Source of the DNA: Piezodorus guildinii
Taxonomy: Eukaryota > Arthropoda > Insecta > Hemiptera > Pentatomidae
NCBI GenBank assembly: GCA_023052935.1
Contig: CM041293.1
Location: 54,052,725 to 54,116,724 of the forward strand
Reading direction: 5' to 3'
Length of the DNA: 64,000 nt
Below are positions 1-24,094 of the stretch, piece by piece (positions within the stretch are counted from its first letter, which is position 1; each line of letters starts with the position of its first letter). The notes under the pieces were generated by a model that did no database searches, had not been told where the DNA came from, and saw only the letters and a program-made list of their open reading frames with translations. A program made the translations under genes and the position numbers.

Positions 1-440
1 CCACCTTTATGTCCCCTTATCTATCATGGTCAAGACGTGAATCTTGTTATAGAATCCTCAACTCTAATGTTGTTTCGATTTCATTGCAGAGCTCATTTTT
101 CTTGATGACTAGTTTTCTTAGGCAATTGAAGGTCTCACAAACTAGGAAACTATGGCCATTAATACTGATAGAAAGTAGCCTGGATGAAGAGGTCTGTGCA
201 CTTCTCATGTTCTCTGTCTTCTTCTTGTTAATATGGAGTCCAATTTTGTTTGCCTTCTGTTCCAACTCTTCTAAAGCCCCATTAAGCGCAGGTAGCATTT
301 TCCCTTTCAGGTGGGCATCACAGTATGCCAATACATATATGTATCTATTCACTAAGATAGGTTCTAATTCATTTTCTGCACCCTCCATAAAAACACTGAA
401 GAGTTGAGCATTGGGATCTCCTTGAAGTCCATTTTTGGCC
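1..440 (-). pseudogene. LINE reverse-transcriptase relic
   Basis: The reverse strand reads as a broken RT palm/thumb segment: a QGD box, a degraded active-site region (LAYCDAH), then ALEELEQKANKIGLHINKKKTE, typical of the segment after the YADD box of RTE/CR1-like elements, then a string like INGHSF..CETFNCLRKLV. The window edge cuts it. Confidence 0.6.
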
Positions 441-1938
441 AGAAACTCCAGGATGTCTGGGAGAAGAAAGAGGTATAATATCTTATTAACGTTGATGCAT
501 TTTATCTAGGCCATTGCCTATTTATTTTTTTATGGACAATAAAATTCTTTACTAAAACATCTAGCATAACTTTAATGAGTAAAATTAAAGTATCATTAGT
601 TTTTTAATACAGCCATGTTTGTCTGTCACTGGCAGAACAACAACCAAGATGCTTGAGAAAGCATTTTTTACATAGCTGTTAAAACTATTAAACAAAGAAA
701 TGTAAGAAATCCAAGAAAGGAAAATTTATAGTGGATTTCTGGTTGGTCCCAGGTGACAGAGCAAAACCTTTTTTTTTGCTTGATCATTTGACATAATTAA
801 CAAAGATGACTCACAGATACATATTGTGAATTCAGAAACAATAATCGTATGCACACCATGGGAAAAGGTTAAATGGGTTAACACAATAATACACTATTGA
901 TGGTGATACTGATATTGATTTTAAAAATGCTGCATATTATTACACAATGGTTTATTATTTCCAAATAACAATATTAGGGTATAACTGTTTATATGACTGT
1001 TGATAGGCAATTAAGTAATATGAAAAGCACTAATTCAATGTATCATATCATAACACTACCACTGATTTCAAAACACAATATCTAAGCTAGTTGTTAACCA
1101 AATTAAATGATTCTTTTTTTCATTTCGTCCAAAATTTAATTCTCTATCAAATGGCACTAAAAGCAAATTTATAAATAGATTTACTATAATAACGACCAAT
1201 AAAGAAATAAATACCAAAATTTTTGGTATTTATTTATTTATTAGGAGAAATGGATTTTTTTTTATTCATTATTAGGATTCTATGCATCTTGAAACATAAA
1301 CTCTCAAATTTTGAGGAGGGGTTATTTTTATTTTGGTCGATTACAAAGGTTCATTATTGAAAATAATAAACCAAAAATGTTCTCTTTTATGTCAAAGTCT
1401 GTCTCTCCATTGTTCAAAGCCAGGAAATTAAGATTCATAATATACTGTGATTTTTTAAAAACAAATATCATTGTACACACTTTTTAAAGCCTGAATTATG
1501 CTCATTATTATTTTTTTAAGAATAGAAAAAAAACATAATAAAGTAACATTGTTTTTTTCTTCATATAAAAGTGCTTGAGGAATTATTTTGAAAAATAAAA
1601 TACTATCTAATGAATGCATAATAGCTATTTATATTAAAGATACAGAAATTGCTTATAAGTGAATAAAGGTTAGTGGCCTTTGGCTTACAGACCTAGACCT
1701 TGAGATCTAAATAAATTGTCTCCATCTTGTTTGAAGCGGCCTTGATAATCAATGTATTTCATTTTTTACGATAAGAACAATTCATAATCAATTGTTTGTT
1801 TTTTTAAAGATGGTCATTATATAATGTTTTATGTAATCAAAATCAAAATAAAAAAAGTCTTTTTTTTTTTTTTTTTTTTTTTGTCTAGAACTTTTATCTA
1901 TGCCTTTTATTTCTATCGCAAAAGTAAAAATTTGGAAA
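441..1938. other. AT-rich stretch, nothing recognised
   Basis: No coding signal on either strand. It contains homopolymer runs, including a poly-T tract at about 1861-1882 that could be the A-tail of a reverse-strand retroelement whose body I cannot recognise. Confidence 0.5.
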
Positions 1939-2070
1939 TGAGCTTGGAGGGCCGCCCTCATTGTTGGTCAGTGAGTCCATCGGACTTGGTCGGGAGGAAC
2001 TTTCGGGGAAATTTCACTGACCATTCTCAAATCCGCCCCTCCCTTACACGGTAATGATATCTGCGCGAGG
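1939..2070. repeat. GC-richer dispersed repeat (copy 1 of 2)
   Basis: A block from GGAGGGCCGCCCTCATTG to CTGCGCGAGGA recurs at 10870-11025 with moderate divergence; the second copy carries an extra ~20 bp. It is probably a SINE body or a LINE untranslated region. Confidence 0.6.
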
Positions 2071-3038
2071 AAATAAATGACTACATTACTATATTAAATT
2101 TATAGTAAAACGTAAATTTATTCTCAGTGGAAATAACTTTAGCTAATAGTACTTACTAAACACCCTGTGGTATTGGATTCATTATTTCTTCATGATGAGT
2201 GCCGGATTTCGTTCCACAACTTCGCCCTTTAAATTACAAACAGCAGAAAACATTTTGCTTTTCTGATTTGAACCTTCTGATGTTTCTACAGATTTTCCGG
2301 TGTTTGAGGAGGAGTTACTTCTGTTTCAGTACGTCAGTGGAAAAAATCACGATTTAGTGGCAAAAATTCTATAACTCTTGATCTAAACAAGATAAAATAA
2401 AAATACTGTTTTCGTTTATGAGTAGAGAATACCCTTTATTAGTAGTGTAAAAAAAATTACTTTCGCTACATTTTTTTATATTTTTAATTATTTTTCAAAG
2501 TTACTGATTTCATACATTTTTTAGTATTTGATAAATTTACTCTATATAGAGGCATTCGAATCGACAGAAATGATCTATTATCTACTTCTGTAGTGTTTTT
2601 TTTGCGTTTACTCAGGTTGCCTTACTCAGGAATTTACGGCGTATACAGAATTTATAAGGAATTATTGCTTAAAGGCAGAAAATCAACTAATTTAACTTAA
2701 CAAAATAAAATATTTTCGATACTTATCCTATGAATAATTTTAATTTTTTTATTCCAATGGAACAAAGAAAGGACAAATAATGAAATATAAGGCATATTTT
2801 AGGATTTTGCCTAAATTAATGTTTAAACAGATGGTGTCAAATATTGAAATCGATACAACACAGATCGATCAAATGGTATCATGGTATTTTAGCACCATTA
2901 GTTAATAGGAGTTCCCTACAACATTAAATAAAAACTAAAACCAAATGTTTCCAATAAAAAATTTAATGAACTTTTATATTTTTTTTTCCTTTTTTTTTTT
3001 GTATGTATTTTTTTTATTGTTTATTTATTTTTTTTATG
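2071..3038. other. AT-rich stretch, nothing recognised
   Basis: No convincing coding or repeat structure beyond short T and A runs. Confidence 0.5.
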
Positions 3039-3391
3039 TAAAATATTTGGCCCGAAGAGAGATGAGGCCACTGGGGAGTTTAGAAGGTTGCACAATGCGG
3101 AATTGCGGAACTTGTATCCTGTGAATATAATTGAGCTTGCATCGCGGAGACTCAAATGGGCGAGTAAAGTTGTTGGGCTCGATGACGAGCGGATTCCGAG
3201 AAAGTTGGTATTTGCTGATCCGACTGGTAGGCGTCCGAAAGGTAGGCCGAAGCGGAGATGGGAGGATTGCGTTAAGGCAGATCTCGGGAGCTTGGGCTTG
3301 AATGGTGATCATTGGACAAGTCTGTGTAGGCGGATTTTGGTGGTATCGGCATCGAACCTTCGGGTTCGCTAAGCCTATTATTATTATTATA
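3039..3391 (+). mobile_element. RTE-like LINE, 3' terminal fragment
   Basis: Severely 5'-truncated copy of the main LINE of this window. It keeps the end of the reverse-transcriptase ORF ([17 protein letters not shown]) and the short 3' end CGGGTTCGCTAAGCC followed by (TTA)n. A very short 3' UTR ending in a simple repeat is characteristic of the RTE group. Confidence 0.85.
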
Positions 3392-3400
3392 TTTTTTTTT

Positions 3401-3590
3401 AACCAAGTATTTGAACAATATTTTTCGAAATTTTCAAAGACATTTCAGGTTTATAAATTGCATATAGTGCAATTGTGTGAGACAAAAAATAATTCCATGG
3501 AGCTTTATTTTGGCTTCATTACACCTCATGCAATTTAGAAACCTGAAATGTCTTTGAAAATTTTGAGAAATATTGTTCATATACTTGGTT
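3401..3590. mobile_element. Foldback (palindromic) MITE
   Basis: Two inverted arms of about 63 bp (3401-3463 and 3528-3590) match at about 90% around a ~64 bp loop, bounded by AACCAAGTAT and ATACTTGGTT. The palindrome extends outward into a T run on the left and an A run on the right. No ORF. Confidence 0.8.
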
Positions 3591-4964
3591 AAAAAAAAAA
3601 TTAAAAAATCCCACTATAGCAACATTGGTACATCTGGCCGTGACTGACTAAACTATGTAACTAGATGAAATATGTATTTTACTCCATGCTATTGATTTTG
3701 TTTCTTTTATTTATTGATTTATAGATTTTCATTTTCCAGGCCATTTCTTTCTAAAATTGAGATTATAATATTTCTTGACGTAAATTTTGGGCAATTTTCA
3801 GTGATTTGTCTGATTCTAGTAGGAAATGTAATCCTTCACAACATTGGTTTTGCACTAAAATTAAAACTGAATAAAATCTTAATATCATTCTCAGTCATGC
3901 ATGTGGATGATATCTCTGGATAGTGCATGGGAACTGATCACACTTTACAGAGATTTAAGAAAACATTATTTTATGGTTTAATACTTTCCACTTAGTTTTA
4001 TTTGAATCTGTGTTAGTTTTGTTTCTTATGTAAATTAGGAATAGTAATATTTATCTGGTGAGGGAAATTAAAGTGTAGGTTTAATCTGGCTATCTACATT
4101 CATATTTCACCTACATGTTTATTCTTAACAAGATAAGATACTGTGCTGGGATGGTGTGCTACAGCTAGGGTTTTTTTTTTTTTTTTGGTTGGCCTACGTT
4201 AACTTAACAAAAATTGAAATAATTACAAAAATTTGTTTTGTCGATTTGATCAATATAACTCCCTCGCCATTTCTATTATATCCATAAGACAATAAAACAA
4301 ATGAAGTCGAATGTGTATAAGGAAAACCAAATGTTCTGGACGTGTTTCAGAAAAATACAAAAACTCGATAATTGTTCATAATGAGTGTTTAAAAATTCGA
4401 TTCGATATTCTCCTGAATATATAAGTGATTCGCGTAGATATCGAAAATTCTTTTAGTAGTTAAGTAAAATTAAAATTCGAAACTAGTGTCCTTATAAACT
4501 TAAAACGATCCAATACTAGTGCATTCCGCAAAATTAATAATTAATTTGAAAATATGTGATCAAATGGAATTAGCAACTTGATCTTCAAAGTACAAATTAA
4601 TTAAGTTAGCACTTAACAACATTAAACAGGCTTATTACATCACAATATTTGGTGCTGGTTTTACTTCTTAATAGGAACTAGATTTAGTGTATAAATCAAG
4701 CTATTTATTTCAAGAGAAAATAAAATAAAAAGTAAATTTTTTGATTAATTATAATTACAAATATATACATGAAACATATGTTGCCTCCTGCAGGCCTTCT
4801 ATAATTGGGGTGATGGTCTAACTTCCCTGGAGATCAAACCTAATGGGAAATGAGATTTAGTTTATGTTGTACTTAAAATTAGCCATGTATCTTTTATTTA
4901 TTTATTTTGTTATCTTTTTTGGAGGGTGGTAGAGGGAGATTAAGGGGATTAATTTTAAGCTATT
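3591..4964. other. AT-rich stretch, nothing recognised
   Basis: No gene seen. The segment just before the first retained carboxylesterase exons has no GIPYA-type coding exon on the + strand. Confidence 0.45.
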
Positions 4965-5460
4965 TAAAAGTAGGTTGCTGAGCAGAACCACTAAAATTAG
5001 GCTGTAGGAAACACTTGTTAGACCAGTGACAACATATGGAGGTGAGACATGGACGTTTTACGAGACTGCTTCTGAAAAAATGGACCGATTTGAAAGAAAA
5101 GTTCTAAGACGGATTTTTAGACCAGTTCAAGAGTCAGGAACATGGAGAAAAAGGACAAATAAGGAATTATATCGTCCTTATCAGGAATTAGCAGTGACCA
5201 TGTTTGTAAAGATCCAGTGTCTTAAATGGCAGGGCCATGTTCACAGAATGGAAGATACAAGAGCAGTCTAAAGACGTAAATGCACGACTCAGATGGAGTG
5301 CGATCGAGAGGAACACCTAAGAACAGATGGTAAGACAACGTAAGCGCTGACCTCCTAAAGCTAGGATTAAGCATAACAATGGCAGAAGATAGAGCACAGT
5401 GGGAAAGGCTGGTTGAGCAGGCTAAGGACAGCTATAAGCGTCTGTTGTGCCAATAGAAGA
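4965..5460 (+). pseudogene. LINE reverse-transcriptase C-terminal relic (second RTE-type family)
   Basis: Reads LVRPVTTYGGETW, then a basic stretch (ERKVLRRIFRPV) and LKWQGHVHRMED, then a frameshifted tail. This is the conserved C-terminal region after the RT domain of RTE/BovB-type LINEs. It differs from the main RTE family here and may be the downstream part of the family represented at 33100-33645. Confidence 0.75.
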
Positions 5461-5563
5461 AGATAGAGGGGGAAATCTCCATTCTTAAAACCACATTTTC
5501 CATCCTATTATAACTATTTAAGAAAAGTTGTATTTATAAATATCTACTTCCTTTTTGTTCTAG

Positions 5564-17797
<12,234 letters not shown>

Positions 17798-19019
17798 TTT
17801 ATTATGATAATAACCTTTTGTTATTTTTTATTTACCGTCTTTCAATGTGGCTTTTTATTTTTAATTTTTAAAATCACACCTCTTGGGTACATACCTAGAG
17901 CTTTAGGTATTTGGCTTAAAGCCCGCTTTTGATTATCATTTTAATCAAAATTGAAAAGTGTCAATTGAGGTATAAACTATCATTGTTCCAATTAACTATT
18001 GTTAGATTGCTGAATTGTTCAATGTTTATTAAAGAGAATTTAGTAATGGAGAGGAATAAATTAGTTATTTTTTTAGTTAAAGCCAAGATGTGAAAGATTT
18101 TTTTAAAGCAGAATGAATTATATGTACCAACCATTTGATGTGCTGTGATATTGTTATTTGATCACATAAATCTTTAAATATATAAAATGAACTATATATT
18201 ATGTGTTATATAGTGTATACTTCGAAATGTAAGGTTGTATCTACAAACATTTTTTAGTTTATTAATTTAAACTAATATTCAAATTTTATAATATAAAACC
18301 GTTTAAAAATTATTAGTTATACTGCATATCAGTTGTGCATTCAGTGTTCAATTTTAACACCATTAAATGGTGACCTAGTTTGATTGGTATTTATAACAAG
18401 TTCCATAATATGTCTGCTCTAATTTATGTAAGATTTTCTATTGTTGTTTTCCAATTTAAATTATGTATGCTATTTTATATTTTGTCAAATATACAATACA
18501 ATGCATATCTCTTTTTATTATTCCAAACATGTAAGAAGAAAAAGAAATTGTTTGACTTTATGATCTCTATTCTGATTATTAAGTATAATAATAAATTCCA
18601 ATTGTGTAGGTAAAATATATGAATATTTTTGAAGTGAAAAGTTCTTTAGGGGCGTTATGCAATTTTAGACAGGGGTAAAAGCTTTGGTTACATAGCCATG
18701 GTAACGTCACCAATATGTTCTGTGTATACTTGTCTATTATATGATATCAATTCCCTTGAATGTTATCGATACCAGTGTAATATTGGCAAAAAAATATTGA
18801 TATTTATAATACTTTATTTCAGTAATTAATTGAATTAAATATATATGAAACAATAATAAAAAAAAAAACATGCATTCTAAACATGATATACTTTAACAAA
18901 CTTACTCTTCTTTCTAACTAAATTCAAATGGAAATCGAGAATTTAAAAAAAACATTAAGAATTCACTTCTATCGGCAGTCCCTATGACTGCCTAAATTGT
19001 ACTTTTTTTTCCTTAAAAG
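17798..19019. other. 3' flank of the carboxylesterase, no gene seen
   Basis: AT-rich 3' UTR and intergenic sequence with no recognised repeat. Confidence 0.5.
18055..18060 (+). terminator. Candidate poly(A) signal AATAAA of the carboxylesterase
   Basis: First AATAAA after the stop codon, about 260 bp downstream. The region is AT-rich, so chance matches are likely; another AATAAA lies near 18590. Confidence 0.35.
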
Positions 19020-19390
19020 ATTCTTCCATTAGAAGTTTTCCTCGACCAAACTCTTGCGTCAGCAGGTTCATATCCTTGATCACATCCTACTATAAGAGTC
19101 CCCTCCTCCTACCAGCCCTACTCTTTATTACTGTATCTTTCCACCTTACTTGGGATATTCCTCTCATTCTTCTACAACCAGCCTTCCAATCCATTTTCTG
19201 CTTTGAGATTCTGTTGTCATTAATTCTTTACAAGTGAACTATCTTATCATTCGCTGCTCCTCAAAAATCTCCAGGATATTGTTTGTAGCCATTTTCTCCC
19301 TTATGACACTGTTCCTGACCTTCCAAATTCTCAACATCCTTGCTACTCTTCTCCAAAAATCCATTTCTGCATGAAACAATTTTTTTAGAT
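19020..19390 (-). pseudogene. Degenerate LINE C-terminal relic
   Basis: The reverse strand has VRNSVIREKMATNNILEIFEEQRM and, after stops, an RRRGTL-like basic stretch, resembling the C-terminal end of LINE polyproteins. Strongly decayed. Confidence 0.45.
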
Positions 19391-19689
19391 AATAATATAA
19401 TCAATTTTTTTCTTTGAATCATGCTAATGTAGCATGTCTCAGATCTGTATTATATTATCAACCAAAGCCTTGTAGACATATATATATACATACATATACA
19501 TATTTATATATATACTTTTTTTTGGCATGATACTGCAGCTGCATAATATGGAATTAAGCATTCCCACTGCAAGCATTCCACTGCTTTCTAGCCATTTGTG
19601 ATACCCTTTTCAATTTCCTATTTTGATCCTATTGATCTATTTTGCTATGAAGGATTACAGAGTTGGTCCACTCAGCTTAGCTTGTCTAA

Positions 19690-20405
19690 TTTTGTGTTAA
19701 TGCACTCTATTAAAGTTATAGAGTATTAGGCAGTGGAATAAAAGAACCTTGTACTAGACAGCTTGTTTATTACTGCTATATATACAAACAACATGGCGCA
19801 GGGGACGCTACCAACTGGACTGTTTTGATTCCATCTTCCTTCACTGTGAAAACCCATTTAGTTGTGATTGGGACACTTCCATTCGGTGCTTCCTCTTCAG
19901 ACCAAGTGTTCATCTTCTCATGAGCTTTTAATTCTTTAATAATGGCTTCCTGCCATTCCTCCTTTTTATTAGCATCCTCATAAGATGATGGAACTCCATC
20001 TGATCGGCTTACCATACAGTATGCATTATATAACTCATAATCATTTAGGAAATGAGGTTTTGACCGGTTTCTCTGAGGTCTAGAAGTTTCTTCTGAATGC
20101 TCTGGATTGGATTCTTCATTCTGAAGTCTGGAAGGGTTTTCTGACTGCTCTGGATTACAATCATTCTGAGGTCTAGAAGTTTCTTCTGGCTGCTCTGAAA
20201 TATTAGTGTTATTCTCTTCACCATTTTTCCTTCCCTCTTCATAGCTTCCACCACTATTATGATAGACAATAGGTACATTTTTAACTTCTTTATAGGGCAT
20301 TTGGCTCTCCTCGAATATCACATCTCTAGATCTAATAACTTTCTGCTCGTCTGGCAACCAAATCCTATACCCACCACCACAATAACCAACCATCACACTC
20401 TTCAT
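19690..20405 (-). pseudogene. Copia-type LTR retrotransposon remnant
   Basis: A 209-codon reverse-strand ORF begins in the region after the integrase (GYRIWLPDEQKVIRSRDVIFEE), passes an E/P/N-rich linker with near-repeats of EETSRPQN, and enters the RT domain (WQEAIIKELKAHEKMNTW, TKWVFTVKEDG). It then breaks off into sequence with a TATATATA stretch, GTACAAGGTTCTTTTATTCC and an AATAAA, which looks like part of an LTR. The RT catalytic half is missing. Confidence 0.8.
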
Positions 20406-20744
20406 TCACAAGTTTCTAGTCTTATTCTTATTAATTAGTATTGTTTGGATATTTGAATTCTATAATAACAGGAAACAAAACCCAAAATATTCTTATAGTA
20501 GAGCCAGGGGCACAATTTGGTAAAATGTTTATCAACATTGATCAATGCATAAAAAATAGTATTTTTATAGCCAGATAATAAGAATAATCTAATAAGAGGA
20601 GAATAAGGTTAACTGAAAGCAGTAATCAATGCAAATAAATTAATGATTCATGTACCTGTACCCCTACAACCTATGAAGGGTCTTGGGCTCACAACATATA
20701 GAGATTCGTACTGTTTTTAGGCCAATGGCAGTGCAATGAGATGA

Positions 20745-20935
20745 TCAGTGCTTAATAATGCTCAGCCGCCAGGTTTTTCCCTAATTATTTTGGGTACCCA
20801 CTTTATAGAGGCTGGGTCTGCCCCAGGAGGGTCTCCATATCATAGGGTCGCCCTCCGACTGAATTAACAGAATAAATAATTCTGCCATAGCCGGGATTTG
20901 AACCCAGGACCCGGAGCACAGCAGACTAGCGCTAG
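20745..20935 (-). mobile_element. SINE3: tRNA-derived SINE, head-truncated
   Basis: The reverse strand has a good box B (GGTTCAAATCC in CTGGGTTCAAATCCCGG) preceded by GCGCTAGTCTGCTGTGCTCC, then a GC-richer body unlike SINE1 and SINE2. No box A is visible. The only copy in this window. Confidence 0.65.
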
Positions 20936-21159
20936 TGATGTACAGCATGATTGATGTACGAGTAAGGCAGAAAAAAATATATTCATATAAACACAGAAAG
21001 ACTTATTCTGCGAAATTCATGTTAAAAACTCATTAAACCTAAAAAATATATAAAAGTTACATAACTTAATTAATAACAATCAATAGATATCCAAGACAAA
21101 TACAAATTAAAAAAAAAAAGATAGATTATTTGCCATGATGGAATCACTAATTTTCAAAC

Positions 21160-21160
<1 letters not shown>

Positions 21161-21203
<43 letters not shown>
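21161..21203. repeat. Poly(A) tract of 43
   Basis: Uninterrupted A run. It may be the tail of a + strand retroelement, but the sequence before it is not recognisable. Confidence 0.7.
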
Positions 21204-21205
<2 letters not shown>

Positions 21206-21299
21206 AGTATATGAGTGTATATTATAGGTATATGAGATTATCCTAATTTTATTTTAAATGTTGGTGAGTGGAACATCAATCAAAAATATTTAATTTTCC

Positions 21300-22110
21300 A
21301 TCTTTAAAGTCTCCTCTTTACAGGGTTAGCAAAATTTGCAGACAACATAGTGTTGATATCATGTACCCAGGACGAGTTAATAGAAATGCTGAAGGACTTG
21401 GAGAAAGTGTGTGGTCAGGTTGGTCTTGTTATGAATTTATTCAAAACAAAAATAATGACAAATTCAGAAAAGTACCCAAAATAGAAAATTCTCTTGCAAA
21501 TATAGCATTAGTCAAAGACATCACTTACCTAGGACAGACCATATCATTCGATGACCGCCTTTCCAAAGAAATTCAAAAACGCATTGCCTCTTGCTGGAAA
21601 AAATTTTGGGTCTTCAAAAGTATAATGAAAAGCTCCACCGAAATCAAATGGAAAAGGCTAATTTTCAATACCTGTGTTCTCCCAACTTTGACTTATGGAA
21701 GCCAGACATGGTCACTAACTAAATCTTAGGAAAGAAGAATTAACGTTTGGCAAAGAAGAATGGAGAAGAGCATGACAAATGTTAATTTAAAGCATAGAGT
21801 AAAAAATACTCTGAGAGAGGCCACTTTGGTGAGGGATGCTGTGGGCTGTATAAAGAAGCTAAAATTGGAATGGGCTGGGCATCTAATGCGAATAAAGGAC
21901 CCCAGATGGAGCAAGGCAGCTACCGAATGGATGGACACCTCTCGGGAAGAAACGTAAGCAAGGAGGGCAACTTAAGAGTTGGTCAGACGAAATCAAAAAA
22001 CAAGAAGGAATATCTTGGCCCAGGAAAACAGAAGATCGAAAATATTGGGAATTAAAATGCCAAGAAATTGAAAACAAGCAGCGAACTGATCAGAGGCCTA
22101 CACATCAGTA
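21300..22110 (+). pseudogene. LINE reverse-transcriptase relic (third family)
   Basis: Readable in three frames: GLAKFADNIVLIS (active-site box), the helix ELIEMLKDLEKVCGQVGLVMN, ITYLGQTISFDDRLSKEIQKRI, LPTLTYGSQTW, then LEWAGHLMRIKDPRWSKAATEW. The order matches RT palm/thumb to the C-terminal region. A related relic is at 44041-44430. Confidence 0.8.
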
Positions 22111-24094
22111 GAAAATGTTTATTTATTTAAACATAAAATTATTATTTAAACAAGTTTTTTTTTTAAATTTTATTAAAAAGATATTAGTAAATTTTATTTA
22201 AAAAGTTGTATACAATATTTGGTCAAAAATTGTTTCTTTTTATTTATATCAATTATCAAAAGTGTTTTAAAATTAAAATAAATATATATACAATTTATAT
22301 ATCAACACAAATGTAAATATATGTAAATAAAGGCTTATCTTATCTTTACAGGGTAGTTAATCTTTTTTTTTTTGTCTGTCTACTCCGAACAACCTCTATT
22401 GATTTGAAACCCAGGAATGGCAGGAAGAATACTTATTATTATTTCCAGAGAATACTTTGTACATCACCGCTTATTATCAGCTTAGTGCTGAGCAAAGTTA
22501 ATATATTTTGAAATATCCAAAATATTTGACCTAAAATACTCTTATAAAACAGTAAATTTTTTATTTTTAAAGAAGAGATCAAAGAAAGGATGGACAAGTT
22601 AAGCTAAGTTAAGTGCTGGGATAAGGACACCAGTGGCACACTTTATGTGTTTGTGCGTTGAGAATATACTCTACTGCCATTATAGAGCACATTTTGTGGC
22701 TTATATAGTGTTACATATCTATATTATGGAATCGAAACCTGCAGGAAGATGATTTGAAAAAGATAAAAAGAAAATTTAGACCTATCTATACTTATTGGCC
22801 AAAGTAATTAATTATACCCATCAACACTATAGGAAAAGTTTTTGGCCAAAAGAACGAAAACTGTGGGATTTGTAGCTTGAAATTTCATATATACTATTAA
22901 AATACAATTTAATGAATAATCTTGAAATATAATATTTTTTTTTAAGTTGTTAACAATTAGTATAATTTTTTTCCCGCCAATAGTCACAAAACCCATATCA
23001 GCTTAATGTGTATATTGCATAAATAATGTAATGAAGATAATATTTTATTTCAACACACTAATTTGGACAAATATTGGCATTATAAATTTTCTGCTCACAT
23101 CCTCTAAAATTGTTTCTTCCGAATTTCCTCTCGATTTTATCATTATTTTATTAAGTAATTAATTACACGCATCAATGCTATATAAGCCATAACAACAAAA
23201 ACTGTGGGATTTGTTGCTAGCTCTCTGTGGAAAAAATCCTAGATTTGGTCCTGGCTTATGGTAGAATATTTTTTATTTGTTCAATAAAAATCTAATATCT
23301 CATCTACAGCGAATAAAACTATAATGAAAAGAGATCTCTGAATGACTCAGCTTCTTATCATGTTAGTCTTAAACTTAATGAATGACACTATTTTCACCAA
23401 TCATCTACCTTAGCTGAGATTGCCCAGGACACTATACTTTTGATGGAATCAAAAGCTGAACTCCACTACCAGTCCTTTTTGGTTTTTTACTGATAATGCT
23501 GAAATGTTTGTAAAATATATAAATGTATTTATGTTATGTATTTATTTATAAACATATAAATGTTTGTAATTATATATTTTTTAATCCTTAACTCCTTATA
23601 TTTCGAGGTTTCGCATTTTTATCAAACAAGATAAATTACCCAGAAATCTTGTTGAACAATAACACGGACTTCGGTATCCTGAACCATTTTGCGTTAATGT
23701 CGTGGAGGGGATCTGAAGTCGAATTATTTTTCTTTACAGTCCAGAAAGTGTTTGAAGTGGATTACAAATATAACCTTTCAAGCATGTTAAAAATAAATGT
23801 ATGAGGTATGGGTCAAATTTTAAACAGTATATTTTACACAAAATTATCTAAAAAATTAGGTTTTGCAATTATATTATTGCCGATAAAATAAAATAACTGA
23901 TTAAAATAAGAAAAATATTTTAGAGTAAAATGAAGACGTAAAGCAGTTTCCATTATATTTATGTATGTAATTCATTTTAATATTCACAATTTAAGACCTA
24001 AAATAATTAAATGATAGATGCTTCCACAGACTTCTCACATTATTCAAAATATTTCCATTTTTAGAATTTTAAAGATATATATTTAAAAAATATA
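22111..24094. other. Intergenic, AT-rich, with one diverged direct repeat
   Basis: No gene recognised. A ~70-bp segment at 22805-22878 (AATTATACCCATCAACACTAT ... AAACTGTGGGATTTG) recurs at 23153-23220 in the same orientation, about 345 bp apart. Confidence 0.5.
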
